NCBI RefSeq assembly: GCF_000745855.1
Contig: NZ_JQKD01000030.1
Span: 1-64,000 of the forward strand
Reading direction: 5' to 3'
Length of the DNA: 64,000 nt
Origin: Xenophilus azovorans DSM 13620
Lineage (GTDB): Bacteria; Pseudomonadota; Gammaproteobacteria; Burkholderiales; Burkholderiaceae_C
Position 1 is the first letter of the stretch. Each line of letters opens with the position of its first letter. Shown piece after piece: positions 44,109 to 55,314 of the stretch. The translations under genes were made by a program, and so were the position numbers. Below the pieces are notes generated by a model. That model saw nothing but the letters and a program-made list of their open reading frames with translations, was not told the origin of the DNA and searched no databases.

Positions 44109-45146
44109 ATGCCCGACCGCCCGCTCCCGCCTCCCAGCCTGTCCTACGGCGGCGACGCCGCCGGCCTGATCTGCGGCTGGCGCTTCGGCCCCGCGGGCGA
44201 TGGCGCCGCCGTGGCGCTGGACGCCGACGAGGCCGCCGCCTGGCTCGCGCAGCCGGCGCCGGCGCCGGGCGAGTTCGCCTGGCTGCACTTCAACCTGAGC
44301 CACGCGCCGGCGCGCCGCTGGCTGGAGCGGCACGCCGCCCTGCCCGACAGCTTCCACGAGGCGCTGGACGGCGGGCTGCACTCCACCCGCGTGGAGCGCG
44401 ACGACGACACGCTGGTCGCGGTCATCAACGACGTGCACTACGACTTCGGCTTCGAGCCCTCGGACATCTCGACGCTGTGGATCGCCGTCGGCCCGCGCCT
44501 GGTGGTGACGGCCCGCACCCGGCCGCTGCGCTCGGTCGACACGCTGCGCACCGCGGTGCGCGACGGCGACGTGCCGCGCTCCCCCGCCGAGCTGCTGGAG
44601 CACCTGATGCGCGCCCAGGCCGACGTGCTGGTGGGCATCGTGCGCGGCGTCACCGCCCGCGTCGACGCGGTGGAGGACGACCTGCTGGCCGGCCGCCCCG
44701 GCCCGCAGCGCGCGCGCCTGGGCGAGCTGCGCCGCGTGCTGGTGCGGCTGCAGCGGCTGCTGGCGCCGGAGCCGGCGGCCCTGTTCCGCCTGCTGACCCG
44801 CCCGCCGCCCTGGATGGCCGAGGCGGACGCGCAGGGGCTGCGCGACGCCTCGGGCGAGTTCTCGGTGGTGCTGCGCGACATGGCCGGGCTGCAGGAGCGC
44901 GTGAAGCTGCTGCAGGAGGAGGTCGCCGCGCGCGTGCAGGAGGGCAACAACCGCAGCCTGTTCGTGCTGACGGTGGTGACGGTGCTGGCCCTGCCGATCA
45001 ACATCCTGGCGGGCCTGTTCGGGATGAACGTGGGCGGCATCCCGCTGGCGGAGAACCGCCACGGCTTCTGGATCCTGGTGGCGGTGGTGGCCAGCTTCAC
45101 CGCGGCGGCGGCCTGGGTGGCCTTCAGGAAGGCCGGCCGGCGGTGA
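44109..45146 (+). CDS. CorA/ZntB-family divalent cation transporter
   Basis: This 345-aa inner-membrane protein has a large cytoplasmic N-terminal domain and two C-terminal helices. The first helix ends with the signature GMNVGG (around residue 303), and the second is WILVAVVASFTAAAAWVAF. The N-terminal features WLHFNLSHAPARRWLE and DISTLWIAVGPRLVVTART resemble ZntB zinc transporters more than Mg-specific CorA. It should form a pentamer. The upstream region is divergent from the esterase gene; TGTCACATCGACGTCAC near 44039 is a dyad-like sequence of unknown use. Confidence 0.92.
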   Translation: MPDRPLPPPSLSYGGDAAGLICGWRFGPAGDGAAVALDADEAAAWLAQPAPAPGEFAWLHFNLSHAPARRWLERHAALPDSFHEALDGGLHSTRVERDDDTLVAVINDVHYDFGFEPSDISTLWIAVGPRLVVTARTRPLRSVDTLRTAVRDGDVPRSPAELLEHLMRAQADVLVGIVRGVTARVDAVEDDLLAGRPGPQRARLGELRRVLVRLQRLLAPEPAALFRLLTRPPPWMAEADAQGLRDASGEFSVVLRDMAGLQERVKLLQEEVAARVQEGNNRSLFVLTVVTVLALPINILAGLFGMNVGGIPLAENRHGFWILVAVVASFTAAAAWVAFRKAGRR

Positions 45147-45158
45147 GCCCCGGCAGGC

Positions 45159-45422
45159 TCAGGCCGGTGCCGAGGTCGACAGCTCGCTGACCTGCACCGA
45201 CAGGTCGAACAGCTTGGCCTTGCCCGCGTAGTAGCGGTCCAGCCGCCACTCGCGCAGGATGTCGATGGCGAGCTGGAAGGCGTCGTAGTCGAGGTCGTAG
45301 AGCGTGACCAGCTCGAAGCCGTGGTCCGTCTCCAGGGCGAGCACCAGGCGCGCGAGGATGCGCGCCGAAGCGTCGTCCGGGTTCTTCTCGATGAAGCGCC
45401 GGGCTTCCTTGATGGCATTCAT
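45159..45422 (-). CDS. Conserved small hypothetical protein (87 aa)
   Basis: I do not recognise a named family. The protein begins MNAIKEARRFIEKNPDDAS, has ARILARLVLALETDHGFEL and ends with FDLSVQVSELSTSAPA. It is acidic, helical at the start and probably cytoplasmic. The gene is convergent with the CorA/ZntB gene (12-bp gap). An in-frame extension upstream to 45713 overlaps the divergent phosphatase gene and is not supported. Codon use is like the neighbours, so it is likely a real gene. Confidence 0.72.
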   Translation of the reverse strand: MNAIKEARRFIEKNPDDASARILARLVLALETDHGFELVTLYDLDYDAFQLAIDILREWRLDRYYAGKAKLFDLSVQVSELSTSAPA

Positions 45423-45581
45423 GGGGTCCCGTCCTCCGCTCCCGCGGCGGCGTCCTGAGTCATTTCGATGGACGTATTCTTGCCGCCACCCCCCGCCAGA
45501 AATATGACAACGCCTGTCACACGGGCGGGTTGCTATGGTTTTCGCAGCAACCCGGCGCCAGCGCGTTCCGGCACCGCTCCG

Positions 45582-45587
45582 TAAAAT
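45582..45587 (+). promoter_or_regulatory. Probable -10 box (TAAAAT) before the PHP phosphatase gene
   Basis: TAAAAT is followed by 7 nt and then GTG, so a start site at the usual distance would yield a leaderless message. No ribosome site is seen. Promoter function is inferred. Confidence 0.45.
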
Positions 45588-45594
45588 CGCGCAG

Positions 45595-46449
45595 GTGAGC
45601 GCCATCCTCAACGCCGACCTGCACTGCCACTCCGTGGTGTCGGACGGCACGTTGACCCCCGAGGAACTGGCCGCCCGCGCCAAGGCCAACGGCGTGGACC
45701 TGTGGGCGCTCACCGACCACGACGAGCTCGGCGGCCAGCACCGCGCCGCCGAGGCCGCCCGCGCGGTCGGCCTGCGCTACCTGACCGGCACCGAGATCTC
45801 CGTCACCTTCGCCGACGAGACGGTCCACATCGTGGGCCTGGGCTTCGACCCGGACGATGCGGCGATGACGCAGGGCCTGTACGACACCCGCGGCGGGCGC
45901 GGCAAGCGCGCGCAGGAGATGGCCGCGCAGCTGGCGCAGGTGGGCATCCACGGCGCCTACGAGGGCGCGCTGCGCTTCGTCGGCAACCCGGAGCTGATCT
46001 CGCGCACCCACTTCGCCCGCTTCCTGGTCGAGCAGGGCCATTGCCGCGACACGTCCGAGGTCTTCCGCAAGTACCTCACCGAGGGCAAGCCGGGCTACGT
46101 GCCGCACCGCTGGGCCACGCTGCGCGACGCGGTGCGCTGGATCAGCGAGGCCGGCGGGCTGGCCGTCATCGCGCACCCGGGGCGCTACAAGTTCACCGCC
46201 AACGAGGAATACGCGCTCTTCACCGAGTTCCAGGCCCACGGCGGGCGCGCGGTGGAAGTCGTCACCGGCAGCCACACGCCGGCCGAATACGTCGAATACG
46301 CCGACAAGGCGCGCGAGTTCGGCCTGGCCGCCTCGCGGGGCAGCGACTTCCACAGCCCCGACGAGAGCCACTGCGACCTGGGCGCCCTGCCGCCCCTGCC
46401 GGCGGGCCTGACGCCCGTGTGGGAGCTGCTGGCGGACCGCATCCGGTGA
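45595..46449 (+). CDS. rnm: PHP-domain 3',5'-nucleoside bisphosphate phosphatase (RNase AM/YciV-like)
   Basis: This 284-aa PHP-domain protein starts at GTG. DLHCHSVVSDGTLTPEE (8-24) and ALTDHDELGG give the first metal-binding motifs; further ligands are in LTGTEISVTF, VIAHPGRYKF and ASRGSDFHSP. The family hydrolyses 3',5'-bisphosphonucleotides and trims RNA 5' ends. It lies near yciO and trpS; in E. coli yciV (rnm) and yciO are also neighbours, which supports the call. Its stop codon lies at the left edge of a dispersed repeat that fills the gap to the next gene. Confidence 0.92.
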   Translation: MSAILNADLHCHSVVSDGTLTPEELAARAKANGVDLWALTDHDELGGQHRAAEAARAVGLRYLTGTEISVTFADETVHIVGLGFDPDDAAMTQGLYDTRGGRGKRAQEMAAQLAQVGIHGAYEGALRFVGNPELISRTHFARFLVEQGHCRDTSEVFRKYLTEGKPGYVPHRWATLRDAVRWISEAGGLAVIAHPGRYKFTANEEYALFTEFQAHGGRAVEVVTGSHTPAEYVEYADKAREFGLAASRGSDFHSPDESHCDLGALPPLPAGLTPVWELLADRIR

Positions 46450-46530
46450 GCGCCGCGCCGGGCCGCCCCCAGCAAGCGAAGGCCCCCTCGGGGGGCAGCG
46501 AGGACACGAAGTGCCGAGCGTGGGGGCCGG
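46447..46530 (+). repeat. Dispersed repeat copy C, filling the phosphatase-EamA gap
   Basis: Blocks seen are GCGCCGGGCCG, GGCCCCCTCGGGGGGCAGCG, GGACACGAAGTGCCGAGC and GTGGGGGCC. It includes the upstream stop TGA and the likely GTG start of the EamA gene at 46511. Copies A and B are inside coding regions. Confidence 0.72.
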
Positions 46531-47470
46531 CTTGAGCGGCCCCGGCGCCACGCCCACGCCGCCCACCATCCTGCGCGACCGCCAGGCCGAGCGCGTGCTG
46601 GCCGGCATCGCCATGGCGGTGCTGGCGGTGGCCTGCTTCGCGGCGCTGGACACCGCCACCAAGCTCGCCGTGATGACGGTGCCGGTGCTCATGGGCGTGT
46701 GGTTCCGCTACAGCTTCCAGGCCGTCGCCACCACCGCCGTGCTGCTGCCGCTGCACGGCCCGGCCCTGCTGCGCACGCGCCACCCGCGCTACCAGGCGCT
46801 GCGCGGGCTGCTGCTGCTGGGCAGCACGGTGTTCGCGTTCCTCAGCCTGCGCTACATGCCGATGGCCGAATTCACCGCCGTCGTGATGGTCGCGCCGCTG
46901 GCCATCACCGTGCTGGCGGCCACGGTGCTCAAGGAGCGCGTGTCGCCGCTGCGCTGGGCGCTGGTGGCCGGCGGCTTCGCCGGCACGCTGGTCATCCTGC
47001 GCCCCGGCGGCAAGGCTTTCGGCTGGGCCATGCTGCTGCCGCTCGGGCTGGTGGTCAGCAACGCCTGGTTCCAGGTGCTCACCAGCCGCATGGCGCAGAC
47101 GGAGAACCCGCTGACCATGCACTTCTATACCGGATGGGTGGGCGCGCTGGCCACCTCCTTCGTGCTGCCGCTGGCCTGGCAGGCACTGCCCTCCTGGCAC
47201 AGCTGGGCGCTGCTGTGCCTGATGGGGCTGCTGGGCACCGTGGGCCACTTCCTGCTCATCCTGGCCTACCGGCGCGCGCCCGCCTCGACGCTCACGCCCT
47301 ACCTGTACGCGCAGATCGGCTTCGCGATGCTGGGCGGCTGGTGGGTGTTCGGCCAGGTGCCGGACGCAGCGTCACTCGTGGGCATCGCGCTGATCACCGT
47401 CTGCGGCGCCGCCGGCGCCTGGCTCACCATGCGCGAGCGGCGCGTGCCCATCGAGCCGGTCGAGACATGA
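46511..47470 (+). CDS. EamA/DMT-superfamily transporter
   Basis: This protein of up to 319 aa has ten transmembrane helices in two EamA repeats (for example VLAGIAMAVLAVACFAALD and WAMLLPLGLVVSNAWFQVL). SLRYMPMAEFTAVVMVAPL is typical of the first repeat. Members export small metabolites such as amino acids; the substrate is unknown. The start is uncertain: GTG at 46511 lies in the dispersed repeat, and GTG at 46520 or TTG at 46532 are alternatives. No ribosome site is clear. It sits between the phosphatase and yciO. Confidence 0.88.
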   Translation: MPSVGAGLSGPGATPTPPTILRDRQAERVLAGIAMAVLAVACFAALDTATKLAVMTVPVLMGVWFRYSFQAVATTAVLLPLHGPALLRTRHPRYQALRGLLLLGSTVFAFLSLRYMPMAEFTAVVMVAPLAITVLAATVLKERVSPLRWALVAGGFAGTLVILRPGGKAFGWAMLLPLGLVVSNAWFQVLTSRMAQTENPLTMHFYTGWVGALATSFVLPLAWQALPSWHSWALLCLMGLLGTVGHFLLILAYRRAPASTLTPYLYAQIGFAMLGGWWVFGQVPDAASLVGIALITVCGAAGAWLTMRERRVPIEPVET

Positions 47471-47489
47471 ATGCCATGGGTGCCGGCCG

Positions 47490-47495
47490 CACAAT
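47490..47495 (+). promoter_or_regulatory. Probable -10 box (CACAAT) immediately before yciO
   Basis: CACAATGCGGCCATG places the hexamer 6 nt before the ATG; the lacI gene on the other strand has the nearly identical TACAATGCGGCCATG. A leaderless transcript is inferred. Confidence 0.42.
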
Positions 47496-47501
47496 GCGGC
47501 C

Positions 47502-48137
47502 ATGGCCCAGCATTTCGAAGTCCATCCCGACAACCCCCAGCCGCGGCTGCTCAAGCAGGCCGCCGCCCTGCTCGCGCGCGGCGAGGTGCTGGCCGTGCCC
47601 ACCGACTCCAGCTACGCCCTCGCCTGCCGGCTGGACGACAAGGACGCGGCCGACACGCTGCGGCGCATCCGCCAGGTCGACGAGCGGCACCACCTCACGC
47701 TGCTGTGCCGCGACCTGAGCGAGCTGGCCAACTACGCGCGCGTGGACAACCGGCAGTACCGCCTGCTCAAGGCCGCGACGCCGGGCCCCTACACCTTCAT
47801 CCTGGAGGCGACCAAGGAAGTGCCGCGCCGCGTGAGCCATCCGCAGCGCAAGACGATCGGCCTGCGCGTGCCGGCGCACCGCGCGCTGGACGAACTGCTG
47901 ATGCTGCACGGCGGCCCGCTGCTGGCCACCACGCTCATCCCGCCGGGCGAGAGCGAGCCGATGAACGACGCCGCCGCCATCCGCGAACGCTTCGAGAAGC
48001 TGATCGGCGGCGTGGTGGATGCCGGCGCCTGTCCGTCGCAGCCGACGACCGTGGTCGACCTCGTGCCGATGGGTGACGGCGGCGAGCCGCAGCTCGTGCG
48101 GCAGGGCCGCGGTACGCTCGCGCCATTGGGTCTCTGA
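47502..48137 (+). CDS. yciO: YciO-type Sua5/YciO/YrdC family protein
   Basis: This 211-aa protein matches E. coli YciO closely in layout: HPDNPQPRLLKQAAALLAR, VPTDSSYALACRLDDKDAA, RRIRQVDERHHLTLLCRDL, ATPGPYTFILEATKEVPRR and TIGLRVPAHRALDELL. The family binds ATP and nucleic acid and is related to TsaC/Sua5, which makes threonylcarbamoyl-AMP for tRNA t6A; YciO itself has only weak activity of that kind, so its role is not firm. It is cytoplasmic. Context with the PHP phosphatase and trpS is conserved. Confidence 0.93.
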   Translation: MAQHFEVHPDNPQPRLLKQAAALLARGEVLAVPTDSSYALACRLDDKDAADTLRRIRQVDERHHLTLLCRDLSELANYARVDNRQYRLLKAATPGPYTFILEATKEVPRRVSHPQRKTIGLRVPAHRALDELLMLHGGPLLATTLIPPGESEPMNDAAAIRERFEKLIGGVVDAGACPSQPTTVVDLVPMGDGGEPQLVRQGRGTLAPLGL

Positions 48138-48250
48138 GACAATGCCCCGCCGGGTGAACACCGCCGGCCCATTGGGCCGTCGCATCCGAAAACCTTCGTA
48201 TCCAATTTCATGATGGACCGTGGCGCGCACGTGCGCCGAACCTGCAATCC
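48138..48250 (+). promoter_or_regulatory. Leader region of trpS
   Basis: The 113-bp gap begins with GAGACAATGCCCC, an ACAAT box that may serve as -10. It also holds GCCGG...CCGGC and a near-palindrome GGCGCGCACGTGCGCC about 30 nt before the ATG. The mRNA leader may fold, but no known RNA element is recognised. Confidence 0.35.
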
Positions 48251-49582
48251 ATGCCTTCCCAGCCCTCCCAGGTCACGCGTTTCCTGACCGGCATCACGAC
48301 CACCGGCACGCCGCACCTGGGCAACTACGTCGGCTCCGTGCGCCACTCGGTGCGCTTCAGCCAGCGCGCCGACGTGCAGAGCTTCTACTTCCTCGCCGAC
48401 TACCACGCGCTCATCAAGTGCGACGAGCCGTCGCGCATCCAGCGCTCCACGCTGGAGATCGCCGCCACCTGGCTGGCCTGCGGCCTCGATCCCGAGCGCG
48501 TGACCTTCTACCGCCAGTCCGACATCCCCGAGATCCCCGAGCTGACCTGGCTGCTGAGCTGCGTGACCGGCAAGGGCGTGCTCAATCGCGCCCACGCCTA
48601 CAAGGCCGCGGTGGACCGCAACGCCGCCGCCGGCGCCGACCCGGACGCCGACGTGACGGTGGGCCTGTTCATGTACCCCGCGCTGATGGCGGCCGACATC
48701 CTGATGTTCAACGCGCACAAGGTGCCGGTGGGCCGCGACCAGGTGCAGCACATCGAGATGGCGCGCGACATGGGCAACAGCTTCAACCACCTGTACGGCG
48801 AGCACTTCACGCTGCCCGAGGCGGAGATCGACGACGCGGTGGCGCTGCTGCCCGGCCTGGACGGCCGCAAGATGAGCAAGAGCTACGGCAACACGATCCC
48901 GCTGTTCGTGCCGCGCGAGCAGCTTCGCAAGCTGATCGGCGGCCTGCTCACCGACTCGCGCGCGCCCGGCGAACCCAAGGACACCGAGGGCTCGGCCCTG
49001 TTCCAGATCTACCAGGCCTTCGCCACGCCGGCCGAGACCGAAGCGCTGCGCAAGGCGTACGCCGAGGGCATCGCCTGGGGCGACGCCAAGCAGCTGCTGT
49101 TCGAGCGCATCGACGCCGAGGTCGCGCCGCTGCGCGAGCGCTACGAGGCTCTGATGGCCGACCCGGCGCAGATCGAGCGCACGCTGCGCGCCGGCGCCGA
49201 GAAGGCCCGCGCGCTGTCGCGGCCCTTCATGCAGCGCCTGCGCGAGGCCGTGGGCCTGCGCAACCTGGCCTCGGCCGCAGCGGCGGCGGCGCCCGCCGCC
49301 GCGGGCAAGCCCTCGGCCAAGACCGGCGCCGCCTTCAAGCAGTACCGCGAGAAAAGCGACGGCCGCTTCTACTTCAAGCTGGTGGATGCGCAAGGCGCCG
49401 CGCTGCTGCAAAGCCGCGGCTTCGCGACGCCGCAGGAGGCAGGCAGCGCCATCGCCGCCCTGCGCGGCCGCCCGGCCGCCGCGCTGGCCGAGCTGGCCGC
49501 GCAACTGGAGGCGCTCGACCCTGCGGCATCGCAGGCCGCCGCCGAGGCCCTGCAGCAGCTGGCCGGCGACGACGCGCACTGA
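48251..49582 (+). CDS. trpS: Tryptophan-tRNA ligase with C-terminal YegP/DUF1508-like extension
   Basis: This 443-aa class I synthetase charges tRNA-Trp. The HIGH-like motif is [11 protein letters not shown] near residue 17 and KMSKS occurs in [34 protein letters not shown] is a typical TrpS stretch. Beyond the core, an Ala/Lys-rich linker ([12 protein letters not shown], around residue 348) leads to about 90 residues that look like a YegP/DUF1508 domain: [19 protein letters not shown] and [15 protein letters not shown]. The extension makes it longer than E. coli TrpS (334 aa). Its role is unknown; it could help RNA binding. Confidence 0.95.
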   Translation: MPSQPSQVTRFLTGITTTGTPHLGNYVGSVRHSVRFSQRADVQSFYFLADYHALIKCDEPSRIQRSTLEIAATWLACGLDPERVTFYRQSDIPEIPELTWLLSCVTGKGVLNRAHAYKAAVDRNAAAGADPDADVTVGLFMYPALMAADILMFNAHKVPVGRDQVQHIEMARDMGNSFNHLYGEHFTLPEAEIDDAVALLPGLDGRKMSKSYGNTIPLFVPREQLRKLIGGLLTDSRAPGEPKDTEGSALFQIYQAFATPAETEALRKAYAEGIAWGDAKQLLFERIDAEVAPLRERYEALMADPAQIERTLRAGAEKARALSRPFMQRLREAVGLRNLASAAAAAAPAAAGKPSAKTGAAFKQYREKSDGRFYFKLVDAQGAALLQSRGFATPQEAGSAIAALRGRPAAALAELAAQLEALDPAASQAAAEALQQLAGDDAH

Positions 49583-49700
49583 ACGAACACACACGAATGC
49601 AGGGAATGCAACGCCAATGCACTGCCGCTCCGCACACTGCGGGGCAGAACGGTCGCCAAGCCGTCGGCGGGCCTGTCTGATTGAACCAAGCGAGCCAGAA

Positions 49701-50303
49701 ATGAGCATCTACGTCATCGACGACCACCCCCTCATGCGTGACGCCATCGTCATGGTCCTGCGCCGGCTGCGTCCGGCCGAGAACATCGTGGAGATGGAGC
49801 GCCTGGACAAGCTGGAATCCAGCGTCAAGCAGCATGGCGAGCCCAAGCTGTTCTGCCTCGACCTGAAGCTGCCCGACGTGACGGGCGTGTCCGGCGTCAT
49901 CGCGCTGAAGAAGGGCTGGCCCGAGGTGCCCATCGCCGTGTATTCCGCCTCGCCCTCCGCCGACATGGAGGAGGCCTGCATCGAGGCCGGCGCCGACATC
50001 TACATCGAGAAGTCCGCCGGCTCGGGCGAGCTGGCCGCCGCGCTCAAGGGTCTGCTGCAGGCCGACGCCGACGGCGAGGAGCCGGCGCCCGCCAGCCCCG
50101 GCAAGCTGTCCAAGCGGCAGACGCAGCTCATCGCCATGCTCGACCAGGGCATGAGCAACCGCGACATCGCTGCACAGCTGGACATCAGCGAGCACACCGT
50201 CAAGGTGCACCTGTGGCGCCTGTTCCGCCGGCTGGGCGTCAAGAGCCGCACGCAGGCGCTGCACCACGCGCGCAGCCACGGCCTTCTCTCCCCGAATAGT
50301 TGA
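49701..50303 (+). CDS. LuxR-type (NarL family) response regulator
   Basis: This 200-aa regulator has a receiver domain with the acidic pair D7-D8, phosphoacceptor D54 (FCLDLKLPDV), S82 and K104. The C-terminal LuxR helix-turn-helix is LSKRQTQLIAMLDQGMSNR followed by DISEHTVKVHLWRLFRRLG. The ATG follows a weak upstream region with no strong ribosome site. The histidine kinase gene points toward it from 216 bp away; the pair is convergent and may form a two-component system, which is inference. Target genes are unknown. Confidence 0.93.
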   Translation: MSIYVIDDHPLMRDAIVMVLRRLRPAENIVEMERLDKLESSVKQHGEPKLFCLDLKLPDVTGVSGVIALKKGWPEVPIAVYSASPSADMEEACIEAGADIYIEKSAGSGELAAALKGLLQADADGEEPAPASPGKLSKRQTQLIAMLDQGMSNRDIAAQLDISEHTVKVHLWRLFRRLGVKSRTQALHHARSHGLLSPNS

Positions 50304-50337
50304 CCACCCCCAGGCTTCGCGGACTTCGTTCCGCTTC

Positions 50338-50422
50338 GCCCCCCTGCAAGGGGGCTGAGCCCGTACACAAAAGGTCCAGTGGACCTTTTGTGACTGGCGA
50401 AGAGCCGGGCCACTGGCCCGGC
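50338..50422. terminator. Cluster of strong inverted repeats between convergent response regulator and kinase genes
   Basis: Three hairpins follow each other: CCCCCT-GCA-AGGGGG (50340-50354), a perfect 12-bp stem CACAAAAGGTCC with loop AGT (50366-50392) and GCCGGGCCA-C-TGGCCCGGC (50404-50422). The second has T-rich and A-rich stem halves and could terminate transcription from either side. The block also looks like a composite repeat element. Termination is inferred. Confidence 0.6.
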
Positions 50423-50519
50423 GCGGCCTGCAAGGCCTCCCCTACGGTCGGGCAGAGCCCGTTCCGTGGGTGTTCCTGCATGGCCTGCTCCGCGGCCTTT
50501 TGATGGTGTCGGTACCGTC

Positions 50520-51956
50520 TTAGCCGACGGCGCCGGAGATGCGGGTCTGCGCCTGCGCCTCGTCGGCGTCGTGCAGCAGCACGCGGAACACGCTGCCCTT
50601 GCCCAGGCGCGAGCGCACGCTGACGGGGTGGCCCAGGGCGTGCGACAGGCGCGCCACGATCGCCAGGCCGAGGCCGAAGCCGTCCGAGGTGCCGGCATGG
50701 TCGGCCACCTTGTAGAACTCCAGGAACACGTCGCGCAGGTGCTCGCGCGCGATGCCGATGCCCGTGTCCCAGATCTCCACCCGCAGGCCGGCGTGGGTCT
50801 GGCGGGTGCACAGCAGCACCCCGCCCTCGGCCGTGTACTTGATGGCATTGGACAGCAGGTTGCCCAGCATGCGCCGGATGCGGATCGGGTCCGTGAGCAC
50901 CGAGCCGGGCGTCACGTGGACCTTGAAGCGCAGGCCCTTGGCCTCGGCCACCGGGCGGTACTGCAGCTCCAGGTCGTGCAGCAGCTGCGCCACGTCGACG
51001 CGCTCGATGTGCAGCCGCACCTGGCCCGAGTCGATGCGCGCCAGGTCGAACAGCGAGTCGAACAGCGCGTTGACCGCGTGGGTGGCGCGCACGATCTTCG
51101 GCGCGATCTCCTGCACCAGCTCCGGCTCGTTGCGCAGCCAGTCGGCGTACAGCGACAGCGCCAGCACCGGCTGGCGCATGTCGTGCGCCGCGCTGGCCAG
51201 GAAGCGGTTCTTCATCGCCACCGCCGACACCGCCGCCTGGCGCTGCTGCGTGAGCGAGTTGATGAGGATGTGGTTGTGGAACAGCAGCTCGAAGCTGTTG
51301 CGCGCCGTCTCGTGGATGCGCCGCCCGGCGCGCAGCAGCAGCCACCAGTGGAACATCGGCAGCAGCAGGAAGCCGTAGTTGAAGTGCAGTTGCGCGAAGT
51401 CGAGCTGCACCAGCCGCAGGAACACCGAAACCATCATCGCCGCGAACAGCGTGTTGACATAGCGCTTGAGCAGCGGCGGATGCAGCGCCAGGCTGTTGAG
51501 CGGGAAGGTGGCCGCGCCGGCCACGATCAGCCAGCTCATGAACTGGTTCATCAGCGGCACGCGCTCGAAGAACAGCAGCACCGACACGCCCCAGGTGAAG
51601 GCGCTGGCGCTCCACAGGTGCCGGTAGCGGTGGATGAAGCTCTCTTGCGCGCTCGCGTCGCGGCCGGCGTAGCGCCGCGTGTAGACCCGCTCGAAGACCA
51701 TGCGGCCGATGGTGATCGTGGCGCCCAGCGCCAGCCACAGCATCAGCTGCCACATGGGCACGTGGCCCCATGCCAGCCCGACCACTGCCGGCATCAGCGC
51801 GGCGGAGAAGATGTAGCTGCCGCGCGAGGCCCGCATCAGGCTGCGGATGAGCTCGCCGCGCACCCACGGCTCGGCCTCGTCGGCCGAGGCCGGCGCCGGC
51901 GCCAGGTTCGCGAAGGACGAAGTCCCCAGGTTGCCGAACGACGTGTACCCCTTCAT
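50520..51956 (-). CDS. Membrane histidine kinase
   Basis: This 478-aa sensor has about six N-terminal transmembrane helices (for example SAALMPAVVGLAWGHVPMW and MSWLIVAGAATFPLNSLAL) and no large periplasmic domain. The H-box is FLASAAHDMRQPVLALSLY, followed by N-box MLGNLLSNAIKYTAEGG and G-boxes WDTGIGIAREH and SDGFGLGLAIVARL. No receiver domain follows, so it needs a separate response regulator; the convergent LuxR-type gene is the likely partner. The ATG at 51956 has AGGAGG 7 nt upstream, which decides against an in-frame start at 51989. Confidence 0.92.
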   Translation of the reverse strand: MKGYTSFGNLGTSSFANLAPAPASADEAEPWVRGELIRSLMRASRGSYIFSAALMPAVVGLAWGHVPMWQLMLWLALGATITIGRMVFERVYTRRYAGRDASAQESFIHRYRHLWSASAFTWGVSVLLFFERVPLMNQFMSWLIVAGAATFPLNSLALHPPLLKRYVNTLFAAMMVSVFLRLVQLDFAQLHFNYGFLLLPMFHWWLLLRAGRRIHETARNSFELLFHNHILINSLTQQRQAAVSAVAMKNRFLASAAHDMRQPVLALSLYADWLRNEPELVQEIAPKIVRATHAVNALFDSLFDLARIDSGQVRLHIERVDVAQLLHDLELQYRPVAEAKGLRFKVHVTPGSVLTDPIRIRRMLGNLLSNAIKYTAEGGVLLCTRQTHAGLRVEIWDTGIGIAREHLRDVFLEFYKVADHAGTSDGFGLGLAIVARLSHALGHPVSVRSRLGKGSVFRVLLHDADEAQAQTRISGAVG

Positions 51957-52000
51957 GGCCCGCCCTCCTGCTTCACGTGTTTGCCTCATCCGAAATAAGC

Positions 52001-52162
52001 CCCTCGGTCAACCGCTTCGCGCTTGCCCGATCCCGGAGGGGATGCTTCTTGTCCTAGGGCGGCCCGGCGACGAAAAAGACCCCTCGGTCAACCGCTTCGC
52101 GCTTGCCCGATCCCCCGAGGGGATGCTTTTTGTCTTGGGGCGGCCCGGCGACAAAAAAAGAC
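52001..52162. repeat. Tandem duplication, two ~81-bp copies, plus start of a third
   Basis: Copy 1 (52001-52080) and copy 2 (52081-52162) both begin CCCTCGGTCAACCGCTTCGC and end with GGCGGCCCGGCGAC and an A-run. They differ at only a few positions. Each copy holds CCCTCGG near its left edge and GAGGGG about 30 nt later, so a stem can form, followed on the minus strand by a T-run. A third partial copy begins CCCTCCGAGGGG. Confidence 0.82.
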
Positions 52163-52175
52163 CCCTCCGAGGGGG
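52152..52175 (-). terminator. Intrinsic terminator downstream of acnA
   Basis: Read on the minus strand: a short GC stem CCCCT-CGG-AGGGG followed by TCTTTTTTTGTC, seven consecutive T. It lies about 145 nt past the acnA stop. The duplicated units below it offer two further, longer-loop stems with shorter T-runs. Confidence 0.72.
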
Positions 52176-52319
52176 CCCCTGGCCGGCGTCATGCACGCCG
52201 GCATGTCTGTGTCTGTCTGGTGAAGCCGCCGGGACCGCGGGGCCCTGCCGGGCCTCGCGCGTCACCCTGCTTCGCATCGTCGGCCGAGTCTACCAAGGCC
52301 CGGACGGCGGCCGCGGCTT

Positions 52320-55178
<2,859 letters not shown>

Positions 55179-55314
55179 GGGGCGCTCCTTGCAGGTGTGT
55201 TCGTTCGGGTGAGCCCATCGAAGATAGCAGGCTTCGATGACCCGCGCGGTAGGCCCAGGGCGCACCCGGCCGGCGCGAATTGCTACTTTTCCGATAGCAG
55301 GCGAGGCAGCCGGC

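Larger units (their letters stand above)
51957..52319. other. Gene-free 363-bp region between acnA and the kinase gene
   Basis: It holds the tandem ~81-bp repeats and the terminator of acnA, plus the kinase promoter, which I could not locate. Small in-frame ORFs here repeat SPGRPKTKSIPSG-like peptides only because the DNA is duplicated with a length divisible by three; I see no ribosome site and do not call a gene. Confidence 0.7.

Noticed and set aside
52008-52277. 89-codon frame with repeated SPGRPKTKSIPSG-like peptide
   Set aside because: It arises from the tandem DNA duplication, has no ribosome site and overlaps a terminator array.
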